Assembly (NCBI RefSeq): GCF_018070045.1
Contig: NZ_JAGPYK010000006.1
Coordinates: 186,001 to 250,000 of the forward strand
Reading direction: 5' to 3'
Source: Micromonospora sp. U21
GTDB lineage: Bacteria > Actinomycetota > Actinomycetes > Mycobacteriales > Micromonosporaceae
Length of the DNA stretch: 64,000 nucleotides
Positions 44,128 to 52,227 of the stretch are shown here, one piece after another (within the stretch, counting starts at the first letter, position 1; each line of letters begins with the position of its first letter). The position numbers were made by a program, and so were the translations under genes. The notes below the pieces were generated by a model that did no database searches, was not told the origin of the DNA, and saw only the letters and a program-made list of their open reading frames with translations.

Positions 44128-44314
44128 GGGTGAACCTTATTTCGAACCTGCCGCCACCGATATCCTCGCTCCCGTCATCTCTGCCGGTTCTGCCGGTTCC
44201 GCCGGCGGCGGGTACCGCGACGGACGGGGGATCATAGGGGGCGAGCCGGTGATCGAGGCCGTAATCGCCATTGCGTAACCTGGTGCGACCTGTGCCACGG
44301 ATGGGGGAGGACCA

Positions 44315-45367
44315 GTGCGACTCGGGCTCAGCCTCGGATACCAGACAGCGTGGAGCACGCCAGCAGATCACCTGGCGTTGGCCCAGGAAGCGGACCGGCT
44401 CGGCTACTCGGTGGTGTGGGCGGCGGAGGCCTACGGCTCCGACTCGCCCAGCATGCTCGCCTGGATGGCCGGCCAGACCGAACGGATCGACGTGGGCGCC
44501 GCGGTGATGCAGATCCCGGCCCGTACACCGGCCGCCACCGCGATGACCGCCGCCACCATCGACGCCCTCTCCGGCGGTCGGTTCCGGCTCGGCCTGGGCG
44601 TCTCCGGCCCGCAGGTCTCGGAGGGCTGGCACGGGGTGCGCTTCGCCAAGCCCCTTGCCCGGACCCGCGAGTTCGTGGACATCGTCAAGCTGGCCATCGC
44701 GCGCAAGGAGGTGGCGTACGACGGCGAGCACTACACACTGCCGCTGCCGGACGGCCCCGGCAAGGCGCTGCGGCTGGGCTTCCACCCGCCCCGCGAGCAC
44801 ATCCCGATCTACCTGGCCGCGGTCGGCCCGAAGAACCTGGAGCTGGCCGGCGAGATCGCCGACGGTTGGCTGGCGGTGTTCTACGCCCCGGAGTTCGCCG
44901 ACGAGCAGCTCGCCTCGGTCAGCGCCGGACGGGCCAAGGTCGGCAAGGAGCTGGCCGGCTTCGACGTGGTGCCCTCGGTGCCGGTGGTGGTCGGCGACGA
45001 CGTGGCCTCCTGCGCGGAGCTGGTCCGCTGGTATGCCGCGCTCTACGTCGGCGGCATGGGCAGCCGGCAGCAGAACTTCTACAACCAGCTCGCCACCCGG
45101 ATGGGCTACGGCGACGCCGCCCGCGAGGTGCAGGACCTGTACCTGGCCAAGCGGCAGCGCGACGCGGCCGCCGCGGTGCCCATGGAGTTCATCGACCGCA
45201 CCTCACTGCTCGGCCCAAAGGAACGCATCGCCGAGCGGATGCGGGAGTACGCGGCCGCAGGCGTCACCACACTGTCGGTGACCCTGTTCGTGGCCGACCG
45301 GGACAGCGGTGTGCAGACCCTCCGTACCGTCGCCGAGGCGCTCGACCTCTCGGGAGTCGGCGAGTGA
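44315..45367 (+). CDS. LLM class F420-dependent oxidoreductase
   Basis: 350 residues of the luciferase-like monooxygenase superfamily, type F420-dependent. Recognisable parts are [20 protein letters not shown] at the start, [40 protein letters not shown] (88-107, phosphate-binding loop of the cofactor) and [20 protein letters not shown]. The reductant F420H2 is inferred from family; the substrate is unknown. GGGGGAGG precedes the GTG at 44315. The stop overlaps the uppP start (GTGA), so the two are coupled, an arrangement seen in other actinomycetes. Confidence 0.9.
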   Translation: MRLGLSLGYQTAWSTPADHLALAQEADRLGYSVVWAAEAYGSDSPSMLAWMAGQTERIDVGAAVMQIPARTPAATAMTAATIDALSGGRFRLGLGVSGPQVSEGWHGVRFAKPLARTREFVDIVKLAIARKEVAYDGEHYTLPLPDGPGKALRLGFHPPREHIPIYLAAVGPKNLELAGEIADGWLAVFYAPEFADEQLASVSAGRAKVGKELAGFDVVPSVPVVVGDDVASCAELVRWYAALYVGGMGSRQQNFYNQLATRMGYGDAAREVQDLYLAKRQRDAAAAVPMEFIDRTSLLGPKERIAERMREYAAAGVTTLSVTLFVADRDSGVQTLRTVAEALDLSGVGE

Positions 45368-46200
45368 CCTGGGTCGAGGCCATCGTCCTGGGCATCGTCC
45401 AGGGCCTGACGGAGTTCCTTCCGGTCAGCTCGTCGGGGCATCTACGGATCACCTCGGCGATCTTCTTCGACCGCGACGCCGGCGCGTCGTTCACCGCGGT
45501 CACCCAGCTCGGCACCGAGGCGGCCGTGCTGATCTACTTCGCAAAGGACATCTGGCGGATCACCCGGACCTGGCTGGTCGGGATCAGGGACAAGTCGGTC
45601 CGTTCCAGCCTCGACTACCGGATGGGCTGGTACGTGATCGTCGGCTCGATCCCGATCGGGCTGTTCGGCTTCTTGTTCAAGGACCAGATCAAGACCGCCG
45701 GGCGAAACCTGTGGGTCGTGGCGACCACGCTGATCGTCTTCGCGTTCGTGCTGGCGTTCGCGGAGTACTGGGGGCGGCAGACCCGCACCCTGGAGAACTT
45801 CCGCATGAAGGACGGCGTGGTGATGGGCTTCGCCCAGGCCATGGCGCTGATCCCGGGGGTGTCCCGCTCCGGGGGCACGCTCACCGCCGGGCTGCTGCTC
45901 AACCTGACCCGGGAGGCGGCGGCGCGGTACTCGTTCCTGCTGGCCATCCCGGCGGTGGTGATGTCCGGCGTGTTCAGCCTCGGGGACGTCTTCGAACCGT
46001 CCGCCCCGGGCACGTCCGCACCCACCGTCGCCCAGATGATCGTGGCCACCGTGATCGCCTTCGGCATCGGGTACGCGGCCATCGCCTGGCTGCTGCGCTA
46101 CGTCGCCCACCACACCCTGTACGTCTTCGTGCTGTACCGGGTCGCGCTGGGCACTCTGGTCCTCGCCCTGCTGCTGACCGGCACGATCAGCGCCACCTGA
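45364..46200 (+). CDS. uppP: Undecaprenyl-diphosphate phosphatase
   Basis: Membrane phosphatase that recycles undecaprenyl diphosphate to the monophosphate carrier for cell-wall synthesis; overproduction gives bacitracin resistance. The 278-residue protein has about eight membrane segments and both active-site signatures: [17 protein letters not shown] (residues 11-27, with E17 and the Ser-rich turn) and [16 protein letters not shown] in the middle, with the catalytic Arg. The GTG at 45364 is shared with the TGA of the LLM gene in GTGA, so translation is coupled. A terminator hairpin follows at 46213. Confidence 0.95.
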   Translation: MTWVEAIVLGIVQGLTEFLPVSSSGHLRITSAIFFDRDAGASFTAVTQLGTEAAVLIYFAKDIWRITRTWLVGIRDKSVRSSLDYRMGWYVIVGSIPIGLFGFLFKDQIKTAGRNLWVVATTLIVFAFVLAFAEYWGRQTRTLENFRMKDGVVMGFAQAMALIPGVSRSGGTLTAGLLLNLTREAAARYSFLLAIPAVVMSGVFSLGDVFEPSAPGTSAPTVAQMIVATVIAFGIGYAAIAWLLRYVAHHTLYVFVLYRVALGTLVLALLLTGTISAT

Positions 46201-46212
46201 CCAACCGATCCG

Positions 46213-46258
46213 TCGACGGCCCCCACCACTGCCCAACGGGCACAGGCGGGGGCCGTCG
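46213..46258. terminator. Terminator after uppP
   Basis: Inverted repeat CGACGGCCCCC and its complement GGGGGCCGTCG around a loop of about 23 bases that holds a weaker GCCC/GGGC stem. It starts 13 bp after the uppP stop. Confidence 0.75.
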
Positions 46259-46657
46259 CCGTCTGCCTCTCCGCAGGGCCTGCCGCTCAACCACTGGCCA
46301 TCGTCCCCGCGCTGATCGCCCGGGAAGCCGGCACAGACAGCGCCGCCCCCGGCCGGTGGGCTGGGGGCGGCGCTGGTGTCGGTGTGCAGGTCGCCTCTCG
46401 GCGAGTGGCGCGACGCGGCTCCAGCCAAACGGTATTCCGCGACGGCAATATTAGGTGAGGCCCGGGGACACTGAGTCACACCGACACTGTCCACAACCAG
46501 CCGACGGCCCCCGTCATTCCCCGGTCAGCACCCAACCCCTGACCGGACTTCCTGGACAGTCTCCGGTCGGTTCGGTGGTGCGCATGCCGCTGGCCGGCAG
46601 CCCCGGGGTGGGGGTGCCGGCCAGCGGTCGGTGTCATGCGGGTGGTGCTGCGGTGGG
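46259..46657. other. Gene-free stretch between the uppP terminator and the secreted protein gene
   Basis: About 400 bp between convergent transcripts with no plausible reading frame. It contains a second hairpin at 46338-46375 and an AT-richer patch near 46430-46455 (GGTATTCCGCGACGGCAATA). Nothing else that I can support. Confidence 0.5.
46338..46375. terminator. Hairpin, probable terminator of the minus-strand secreted protein gene
   Basis: 13-bp perfect stem CAGCGCCGCCCCC and complement with a 12-base loop. Weaker pairing extends outward. It lies about 280 bp beyond the stop of the gene at 46658, so it may instead be a backup terminator for uppP. Confidence 0.55.
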
Positions 46658-47242
46658 TCAGCTGTTCCAGTGCTGGGCGACCAGGTCGGCGGCCTGCTGT
46701 TCCCACTGGGCGTAGGCGTCGGGGTAGGCCGAGACCTGCACGGTCTGCGCGGCGTCGGTCAACGCCATGTCCTGCCACCCGTCGACCTGCTTGAGGCCCT
46801 TGAGGAACGCGGTGGTGGAGTATTCGGGGTCGGTGATCTGCTCCGGCGTGCCCCAACCCGAGCTGGGGCGCTGCTGGAACAGGCCCAGCGAGTCGTGGTC
46901 GTTGCGGTCGCCGAGGTGACCCAGGTTCTCCAGCTTGGACTCCTGCAGGCTGGTGGCGATCGAGATGACCGCGGCCCGCTCGGGCAGCCCGGCCTTCTTC
47001 GTCGCGGCGATGATCGCCTTGACATTCGCGGTCTGCTCGTCGTTCAGGTCGATGCGCGACTGCGCACCCTGAGTACCGTGCGGGATCAGCTTGCCCATGT
47101 CGGGCTTGTCCGCCTGCACCACAGCAACCGACTTGGCATCCACCGTCGGAGTGCCAGCGTGAGCGATCGGACCGGCGAAGACACCACCGGCGAACGCGAG
47201 ACCAGCAACCGACAGCACGCTCTTACGAATGATCGTGTTCAT
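46658..47242 (-). CDS. Secreted lysozyme-like cell-wall protein
   Basis: 194 residues. A Sec signal peptide is clear: MNTIIRKSVL, a hydrophobic core, then AHA before G30 as the likely cleavage site. The mature part has a helical lysozyme/transglycosylase-like core: VISIATSLQESKLENLGHLG with E101 as candidate catalytic acid, and DHDSLGLFQQRPSSGWGTPE after it. The SLGLFQQRP stretch is typical of phage-type and actinomycete muralytic proteins. I infer peptidoglycan cleavage outside the membrane. AAGGAG precedes the ATG. The 5' side has three tandem ECF-type promoter matches (47400-47617), so expression probably responds to envelope or redox stress. Confidence 0.8.
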   Translation of the reverse strand: MNTIIRKSVLSVAGLAFAGGVFAGPIAHAGTPTVDAKSVAVVQADKPDMGKLIPHGTQGAQSRIDLNDEQTANVKAIIAATKKAGLPERAAVISIATSLQESKLENLGHLGDRNDHDSLGLFQQRPSSGWGTPEQITDPEYSTTAFLKGLKQVDGWQDMALTDAAQTVQVSAYPDAYAQWEQQAADLVAQHWNS

Positions 47243-47399
47243 CAGGGGTCAGCTCCTTCAAGGGGGTAGACACCCACCGCCACACGGGGGGAAACGGCGT
47301 GCGGGTGCGAGCACCTCGTCCGGCGCTTTCAACACAAGGGGGAAAGTCTTAGGTCGGCGGCCTACAAGCCGGGGGGCTCGTGGCGCCGGGACTGTGTGT

Positions 47400-47426
47400 A
47401 ACGACCGCCGGGCCGGGCCCATTCCA
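47400..47426 (-). promoter_or_regulatory. ECF-sigma-type promoter match P1 (GGAAT-N18-GTT)
   Basis: On the minus strand TGGAAT (complement of 47421-47426) is followed after 17 bases by CGTT (complement of 47400-47403). This is the spacing and sequence used by group IV sigma factors such as SigR and SigE. Transcription would run into the secreted protein gene about 150 bases downstream. Confidence 0.6.
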
Positions 47427-47488
47427 GGGCTGGCCCATCCGACAGGCACCCTGTTCGGGGTGCTGGTGCGGTCGGTCAGGGACTCTGC

Positions 47489-47516
47489 AACGACCACGCA
47501 CCTCGCGGGCATTCCA
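47489..47516 (-). promoter_or_regulatory. ECF-sigma-type promoter match P2
   Basis: Minus-strand TGGAAT (47511-47516) and CGTT (47489-47492) are separated by 18 bases, one more than in the other two copies. The flanking AGGGACTCT on the plus strand resembles the flank of P1. Confidence 0.5.
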
Positions 47517-47590
47517 ACCCGGGCGGCCCCGCTGCCAACCCGCGGGGACGGGACCTGGCGGCCGGTGGTGCTGCGATCGTCAGGGTATGT

Positions 47591-47617
47591 AACGACCCCC
47601 GGCCCGCCACGATTCCA
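47591..47617 (-). promoter_or_regulatory. ECF-sigma-type promoter match P3
   Basis: Minus-strand TGGAAT (47612-47617) and CGTT (47591-47594) are separated by 17 bases, as in P1. It is the most upstream of the three and 350 bp from the gene start. Confidence 0.55.
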
Positions 47618-47718
47618 CCCCACGAATGCAGCCGGTCACAACCCACAAACCCCCGATACCGGACACCCAGCACGAGACCACCGACCGTTCCGACGTCGAA
47701 TGCGCCGGTTCGGGGGGA

Positions 47719-47795
47719 TGATCGACTCGGTATCGGCGATATCGCGGCATCCGGTGGCCGTGGACACCGCGACATCCGCGATACCGAGTCGATCA
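47719..47795. repeat. Palindromic intergenic repeat, family B copy 3
   Basis: The best-preserved copy. The left arm starts TGATCGACTCGGTATCGGCG, and the right arm ends in CCGAGTCGATCA. The arms are about 33 bases with few mismatches around a short GC-rich centre. It shares both arms with the copy at 16350 and the left arm with the copy at 17126. Confidence 0.8.
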
Positions 47796-47838
47796 CCCCG
47801 GGCAGGGGCGATCCGGAGGCGAGGTGGTGGATGACCGA

Positions 47839-47874
47839 TATACCTCAGAGGCATATGTATGACTCACCGGTATA
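47839..47874. repeat. AT-rich palindromic element, family C copy 2
   Basis: 36-bp imperfect palindrome from TATACCTC to CGGTATA. It is the reverse complement of the element at 26403 with three differences. A shared TCACC lies a few bases outside both copies. No gene start is adjacent. Confidence 0.75.
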
Positions 47875-47925
47875 ACGCTCACCCCACCGACCGACCGCCC
47901 GAGTCGGTGGGTCTGGCCGTATCCA

Positions 47926-48350
47926 GCGCAGGGATCGGGCCGGCGACCGCCAGCGGGATACGCGAAGGCGGCAGGGATCAACGCGAACGACCGCCCGACA
48001 GGACGGGACACACCGCGCTGGCGCAGGAACCCGGGCCGGACACCGATCGCCGACGGTATGGACGCATCGCACGTTACGCAGGGATCGGTGCGGACAACGA
48101 CCGCCGGCGAAATGGGACTGACCGCGCCCTGGGCGGACCGATCAGAGCGGATGGCGATCGCCGCCCAGGTCGGGGCTTGCCGGGCGGGCGCAGGCATCGG
48201 ACCGGACCGACCAACCCGCCGGGATGGGCTTGCCGGACCCAGCGCAGGAATCACGACGGACCGCGACCACCGACGGGGTGGGGCCCGCCGTGCCCGGCGC
48301 AGGGAATCAAGCCTGACCACCCGGAGCCGGGCACGGCGGGCCCCAACCCG
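47926..48350. repeat. Array of degenerate tandem repeats of about 55 bp
   Basis: Roughly eight units, each beginning near GCGCAGGGATCGG and continuing CGGAC..CGACC..CCGG.GGGATGGG. Unit starts are near 47926, 47969, 48021, 48076, 48133, 48188, 48242 and 48297, so the later spacings are 52-57 bp. Units at 48133 and 48188 also share CTTGCCGG before the next start. The period is not a multiple of three, and no frame on either strand looks coding, so this is non-coding repeat DNA. Confidence 0.6.
48275..48349. repeat. Long hairpin inside the end of the repeat array
   Basis: 24-base arms (48275-48298 and 48326-48349) with one mismatch, containing GGGGCCCGCCGTGCCCGGC and its complement, around a 27-base loop. 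It ends about 155 bp upstream of the histidine phosphatase gene and could stop transcription from either side. Confidence 0.75.
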
Positions 48351-48492
48351 CCCCACACGAACCCGGGACCACCGGTCAAGCCCCGCTCAGAGCCCCAGAG
48401 GGACCGCAAGGACACGCTTCATCACGCAGACCCGACATTCGACCGAAGCCCACCCGGGGAGCCCACGACGATCAAAGGCCTGGAACAGGTCA

Positions 48493-48498
48493 TAGGGT
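48493..48498 (+). promoter_or_regulatory. -10 box (TAGGGT) for the histidine phosphatase gene, leaderless type
   Basis: TAGGGT ends 6 nt before the GTG at 48505. No ribosome binding site fits between, so transcription probably starts at the start codon. Confidence 0.6.
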
Positions 48499-48504
48499 GG
48501 TCCC

Positions 48505-49209
48505 GTGGCGACCCTTCTGCTTCTGCGACACGGCCGGACCACCGCGAACGCGGACGGTGGGCTGGCCGGCCGCCAGCCTGTCGAGTTGGACGATACGGGC
48601 CGCGCACAGGCTGCCGCGGTGGGCGAGCGGCTGCGGGGGGTGCCGCTCGCGACGGTGGTGACCAGCCCGCTGATCCGCTGCCGGCAGACCCTGGAGCTGG
48701 CGCTTCCGCAGGCCGCTCCGGTGGTCGAGGAGGGGTTGATCGAGTGCGACTACGGCAGCTGGGAGGGGCAGCCGCTGAAGAAGCTCGCCAAGGAGCCGCT
48801 CTGGCCGGTGGTCCAGCAGCACCCCAGCGCCGTGGTCTTCCCGGACGGGGAGGCGATGGCCGCGATGGCGGCGCGTGCGGTGGCGGCGGTGCGCTCGTGG
48901 GACGCCCGGGTGAGCGCCGAGCACGGGCCCGAGGCGGTCTGGCTGGCCTGCAGCCACGGTGATGTGATCAAGGCCATCGTGGCGGACGCGCTCGGCGTAC
49001 ACCTGGATCTTTTTCAGCGGATCGTGGCCGACCCGGCGTCGGTGACCGCGATCCGGTTCACGCCGTTGCGGCCGTTCCTGATCCGTCTCAACGACACCGG
49101 CGGCGACCTCGCCACCCTGGTGCCGCCGCCGCGCAAGCGGCGTCGGCGGGCGACCCGCGCGGGTGATTCCGACGCGGCCGTCGGCGGTGGGGCTGGTGCC
49201 CCGCGATGA
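48505..49209 (+). CDS. Histidine phosphatase family protein (MSMEG_4193-type)
   Basis: 234 residues of the phosphoglycerate-mutase-like branch of histidine phosphatases. The phosphate pocket is complete: R8, H9 and G10 in LLLRHGRT, R58 in SPLIRCRQT, and H151 in LACSHGDVIKAI. The C-terminal 35 residues are a basic, then Gly-rich tail. In actinomycetes this gene is the first of a conserved string with DUF3090, the SCO1664 family and mshC, exactly as here, and the name MSMEG_4193 family comes from the mycobacterial locus. The physiological substrate is unknown. Confidence 0.9.
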   Translation: MATLLLLRHGRTTANADGGLAGRQPVELDDTGRAQAAAVGERLRGVPLATVVTSPLIRCRQTLELALPQAAPVVEEGLIECDYGSWEGQPLKKLAKEPLWPVVQQHPSAVVFPDGEAMAAMAARAVAAVRSWDARVSAEHGPEAVWLACSHGDVIKAIVADALGVHLDLFQRIVADPASVTAIRFTPLRPFLIRLNDTGGDLATLVPPPRKRRRRATRAGDSDAAVGGGAGAPR

Positions 49210-49392
49210 CCCTGGTCGCGACGCCCCCGCACGCCTACCGTGTCGGCGTAAGCCAGGTCACCGGCCGTCCGTTTCGGGTGCCGGCAGGCGGTCGAGGGGC
49301 CGCCACGCCCGGGTGCAGCCACCGGTTCGCCGGGCGCGCCGCCGCCCGGGCGATTCGGGTCGGTGGGGTGCGCGATGCCATGGCGGGCCGGA

Positions 49393-49398
49393 TAGGGT
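49393..49398 (+). promoter_or_regulatory. -10 box (TAGGGT) for the DUF3090 gene, leaderless type
   Basis: TAGGGT ends 7 nt before the ATG at 49406. The same hexamer stands before the histidine phosphatase gene. Confidence 0.55.
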
Positions 49399-49405
49399 CG
49401 TGGGT

Positions 49406-49984
49406 ATGACCCACCAGGTGCACGCCTTCGAACCGCCGGAGCGGTTCGTCGCCGGGACCGTCGGCCCGCCGGGGGAGCGCACGTTCTTCCTGCAGGCTCG
49501 CGGCGGCGGCCGGCTGGTCAGCGTCGCGCTGGAGAAGGTCCAGGTGTCCCTGCTCGCCGAGAAGCTGGAGGAGCTACTCACCGAGGCGCAGCGGCGCTTC
49601 GGCGTGGACCTGCCCGAGCTGGCGCCGGTGGTGGGCGACAACGAGCCGCTGGACACTCCGGTCGACGAGGAGTTCCGGGTCGGGACCCTCGGGCTGGCCT
49701 TCGACGTGGACACCGCGACCGTTGTGATCGAAGCGATCGCCGCGGGCGAGGTGGAAGCCGAGGTCGAGCTGGGCGATGAGGACGACGAGGACGACGACGA
49801 GGACGACGAGCCGGACGAGGACCTGGATCGGCTCCGGGTTCGGCTCACTCCGCAGGCGACCCGCCAGTTCATCGAGCGGGCCCGGCGAGTGGTGAACGCG
49901 GGCCGGCCGCCGTGCCCGCTGTGCGGCCAACCGTTGGACCCCGCCGGGCACCTCTGCCCGCGGCACAACGGTTACCACCGGTGA
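49406..49984 (+). CDS. DUF3090 family protein
   Basis: 192 residues. Family features are VHAFEPPERFVAGTVGPPGE at the N-terminus, RTFFLQARGGGRLVSVALEK, and QVSLLAEKLEELL. An acidic run of about 20 Asp/Glu residues near 122-140 (DEDDEDDDEDDEPDEDLD) separates the two halves. The C-terminus carries CPLCGQPLDPAGHLCPRHNGY, a small zinc-binding motif with CxxC and C-x2-H. The function is unknown, but the gene is constantly linked to mshC. Its TGA overlaps the GTG of the SCO1664-family gene (GTGA), so these two are coupled. Confidence 0.9.
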   Translation: MTHQVHAFEPPERFVAGTVGPPGERTFFLQARGGGRLVSVALEKVQVSLLAEKLEELLTEAQRRFGVDLPELAPVVGDNEPLDTPVDEEFRVGTLGLAFDVDTATVVIEAIAAGEVEAEVELGDEDDEDDDEDDEPDEDLDRLRVRLTPQATRQFIERARRVVNAGRPPCPLCGQPLDPAGHLCPRHNGYHR

Positions 49985-50799
49985 CGTCGTCCGGCCTCCA
50001 GCCTCGCCAGGACGGCGACGCCGCGCTGCGGCTGTTGCGTGACGGCGCGCTCGACCTGGAGGGTCGGCTGGTCGACGCGTCGAACACCACCCTGCGCGGC
50101 ATTCTGACGCTGGACGACGTCTCCGCCCGCTGTGTCTACAAGCCGGTCCGTGGCGAGCGCCCACTCTGGGACTTCCCGGACGGGACCCTCGCGGGCCGGG
50201 AGGTCTCGGCGTACCTGGTCTCCCGGGCCACCGGCTGGGACCTGGTGCCGCCCACCGTGCTCCGGGACGGCCCGTTCGGGCCGGGCTCCTGCCAGCTCTG
50301 GATCGACGAGCCGGAGGACGCCGAGCCGCTGGTCGGGTTTGTGCCCGCCGAGGAGTTGCCGCCGCGCTGGTTCCCGATCGCCGCGGCCCGGGACGACGAC
50401 GGCGCCGCGTACGCGCTGGCGCATGCCGACGACCCGCGGCTGGCCCGGCTCGCGGTGCTCGACGCGGTGATCAACAATGCCGACCGCAAGGGAGGCCACG
50501 TGCTGGTCGGCGCCGACGACCGGATCTACGGCGTGGACCACGGGGTGAGCTTCCACGTCGAGGACAAGCTGCGTACGGTGCTCTGGGGCTGGGCCGGGAA
50601 GCAGTTGCCGCCGGACGCCGTGGAGATGCTCGACGGGCTCGCCGGTCAGGTCGCCGGGGCGCTCGGCGAGGAGCTGGCCGACCACCTGACGATCAGCGAG
50701 ATCGCCGAGCTGGCCGCCCGGATCGACGTGTTGCGGCAGACCTGCCGGTTCCCGCAGCCGTCGGAGGACTGGCCGGCGGTGCCCTGGCCGCCCATGTGA
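49981..50799 (+). CDS. SCO1664 family protein (PI3/4-kinase-like fold)
   Basis: 272 residues. The fold resembles lipid and protein kinases of the PI3/4-kinase type: CVYKPVRGERP with K54 as candidate ATP-binding Lys, a catalytic-loop-like LDAVINNADRKGGHVLV (D161, N165, N166, H173), and YGVDHGVSFHVED with D186 as candidate metal ligand. What it phosphorylates, if anything, is not known. It is translationally coupled to DUF3090 and lies 66 bp upstream of mshC, a neighbourhood conserved in actinomycetes. The C-terminus ends with a Trp/Pro-rich DWPAVPWPPM. Confidence 0.88.
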   Translation: MTSSGLQPRQDGDAALRLLRDGALDLEGRLVDASNTTLRGILTLDDVSARCVYKPVRGERPLWDFPDGTLAGREVSAYLVSRATGWDLVPPTVLRDGPFGPGSCQLWIDEPEDAEPLVGFVPAEELPPRWFPIAAARDDDGAAYALAHADDPRLARLAVLDAVINNADRKGGHVLVGADDRIYGVDHGVSFHVEDKLRTVLWGWAGKQLPPDAVEMLDGLAGQVAGALGEELADHLTISEIAELAARIDVLRQTCRFPQPSEDWPAVPWPPM

Positions 50800-50853
50800 T
50801 CCGCTGTCATTTTGATCACCCGTGGGGCGGCCCGGGGCGGTCGTGGGGCTGGC

Positions 50854-50859
50854 TAGGCT
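50854..50859 (+). promoter_or_regulatory. -10 box (TAGGCT) for mshC, leaderless type
   Basis: TAGGCT ends 6 nt before the ATG at 50866, the spacing of a leaderless actinobacterial transcript. So mshC can be made independently of the upstream genes. Confidence 0.6.
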
Positions 50860-50865
50860 GAGGCC

Positions 50866-52104
50866 ATGGAGTCTTGGGCGGGACACGAGGTGCCACGGCT
50901 GCCGGGCAGGGGCGAGCCGTTGGCGTTGTACGACTCGGCGCGGCAGGGCGTCCACCCGAGTGAGCCGGCCGACGCGGGAAGCATGTACGTCTGCGGCATC
51001 ACCCCGTACGACGCCACCCACCTCGGCCACGCCGCCACCATGATCACCTTTGACCTGGTGCAGCGGGTGTGGCGCGACGCCGGCCGTCCGGTGCGCTACG
51101 TGCAGAACGTCACCGACATCGACGACCCGCTGCTGGAGCGGGCCGCCCGCGACGGCGAGGACTGGGTGGTCCTGGCGATGCGCGAGACGGCGCTGTTCCG
51201 GGAGGACATGGAGGCGCTGCGGATCATCCCGCCGGAGCACTACGTGGGCGCGGTCGAGTCCATCCCGGACATCGCCGACAAGGTCGAGGTGCTGGTCAAG
51301 GACGGGGCCGCGTACCGGCTCGACGACGGCACCGGCGACGTCTACTTCGACGTCTCCGCCTCGCCCCGGTTCGGCTACGAGTCCAACCTCACCCGGGAGC
51401 AGATGCTGGAGATCTTCCCGGAGCGCGGCGGGGACCCGGACCGGGCCGGCAAGCGTGACCCACTGGACCCGCTGCTGTGGCGCGGCGCCCGCGAGGGCGA
51501 GCCGTCCTGGCCGGGCGGGGAGCTGGGCCCGGGCCGCCCGGGATGGCACATCGAGTGCGCGGTGATCGCGCTGAACCTGCTCGGCGACCGGATCGACGTG
51601 CAGGGCGGCGGCAACGACCTGCTGTTCCCGCACCACGAGGCGTCCGCCGCGCACGCCGAGCGGCTCACCGGCCAGGCGCCGTTCGCCGAGCACTACGTGC
51701 ACGCCGGGATGATCGGCCTGGACGGCGAGAAGATGTCCAAGTCCCGCGGCAACCTGGTCTTCGTCTCCCGGCTGCGCGCCGACAAGATCGACCCGATGGC
51801 GATCCGGCTGGCGTTGATCTCCGGGCACTACCGCAGCGACCGCACCTGGACCGACGAGCTGCTCACGGCCGCTCAGGAGCGCCTGGACCGCTGGCGGCGG
51901 GCCGCCGCCGCGCCGGCCGGGCCGTCCGGGGCCGAGCTGCTGGCCGGGGTACGCGAGCGCCTCGCCGACGACCTCGACACCCCCGGTGCCCTGGCGGTCG
52001 CCGACCGTTGGGCCGACGCGACCCTCGCCGGCACCACAGAGGACCCGGCCGCCCCCGCCCTCTTCGCGAACACGGTGGACGCCCTCCTGGGCATCCGCCT
52101 CTAA
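50866..52104 (+). CDS. mshC: Cysteine:1D-myo-inosityl 2-amino-2-deoxy-alpha-D-glucopyranoside ligase
   Basis: Joins cysteine to GlcN-Ins with ATP, the penultimate step of mycothiol synthesis, in the cytosol. The 412-residue protein is a class I cysteinyl-tRNA synthetase paralogue. It shows the HIGH-like THLGHA (51-56) in [18 protein letters not shown], and EKMSKSRG with KMSKS at 289-293. The zinc ligands C43, C231 (WHIECAV) and H256 (FPHHEAS) are present. It lacks the tRNA-binding C-terminal extension of CysS, which together with length separates it from the synthetase. It closes the conserved phosphatase, DUF3090, SCO1664 string. Confidence 0.95.
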   Translation: MESWAGHEVPRLPGRGEPLALYDSARQGVHPSEPADAGSMYVCGITPYDATHLGHAATMITFDLVQRVWRDAGRPVRYVQNVTDIDDPLLERAARDGEDWVVLAMRETALFREDMEALRIIPPEHYVGAVESIPDIADKVEVLVKDGAAYRLDDGTGDVYFDVSASPRFGYESNLTREQMLEIFPERGGDPDRAGKRDPLDPLLWRGAREGEPSWPGGELGPGRPGWHIECAVIALNLLGDRIDVQGGGNDLLFPHHEASAAHAERLTGQAPFAEHYVHAGMIGLDGEKMSKSRGNLVFVSRLRADKIDPMAIRLALISGHYRSDRTWTDELLTAAQERLDRWRRAAAAPAGPSGAELLAGVRERLADDLDTPGALAVADRWADATLAGTTEDPAAPALFANTVDALLGIRL

Positions 52105-52144
52105 CCCGACCCGGCTCCGTCCCGCCCGAGTCCACCGCCTCCGC

Positions 52145-52215
52145 GCCCTGTTGATCATGAAATTGTTGCCTCGACACGCCGCGGCGGGCGGTAACAACTT
52201 CATGATCGACAGGGC
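52145..52215. repeat. Palindromic intergenic repeat, family A copy 2
   Basis: 26-base arms (52145-52170 and 52190-52215) with three mismatches; the arm contains CTGTTGATCATGAAATTGTT. The centre has its own CGCCGCGGCGG hairpin. It lies between the convergent mshC and GntR genes and may act as a terminator. It resembles the copy at 18100 in layout and arm ends. Confidence 0.75.
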
Positions 52216-52227
52216 GGCAGGGCGGGG

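Noticed and set aside
47243..47400. c-di-AMP riboswitch upstream of the secreted cell-wall protein
   Set aside because: Such riboswitches often precede actinomycete muralytic genes, but I could not find the conserved core in this leader.
47926..48350. Possible CRISPR or origin-type iteron array
   Set aside because: Units are too degenerate for CRISPR and there are no separate unique spacers; no DnaA-box pattern (TTGTCCACA) or replication gene is near.
47859..48962. 367-codon plus-strand frame through the repeat array
   Set aside because: It reads the non-coding repeats and then overlaps the histidine phosphatase gene in another frame; composition is Arg/Pro/Gly-rich.
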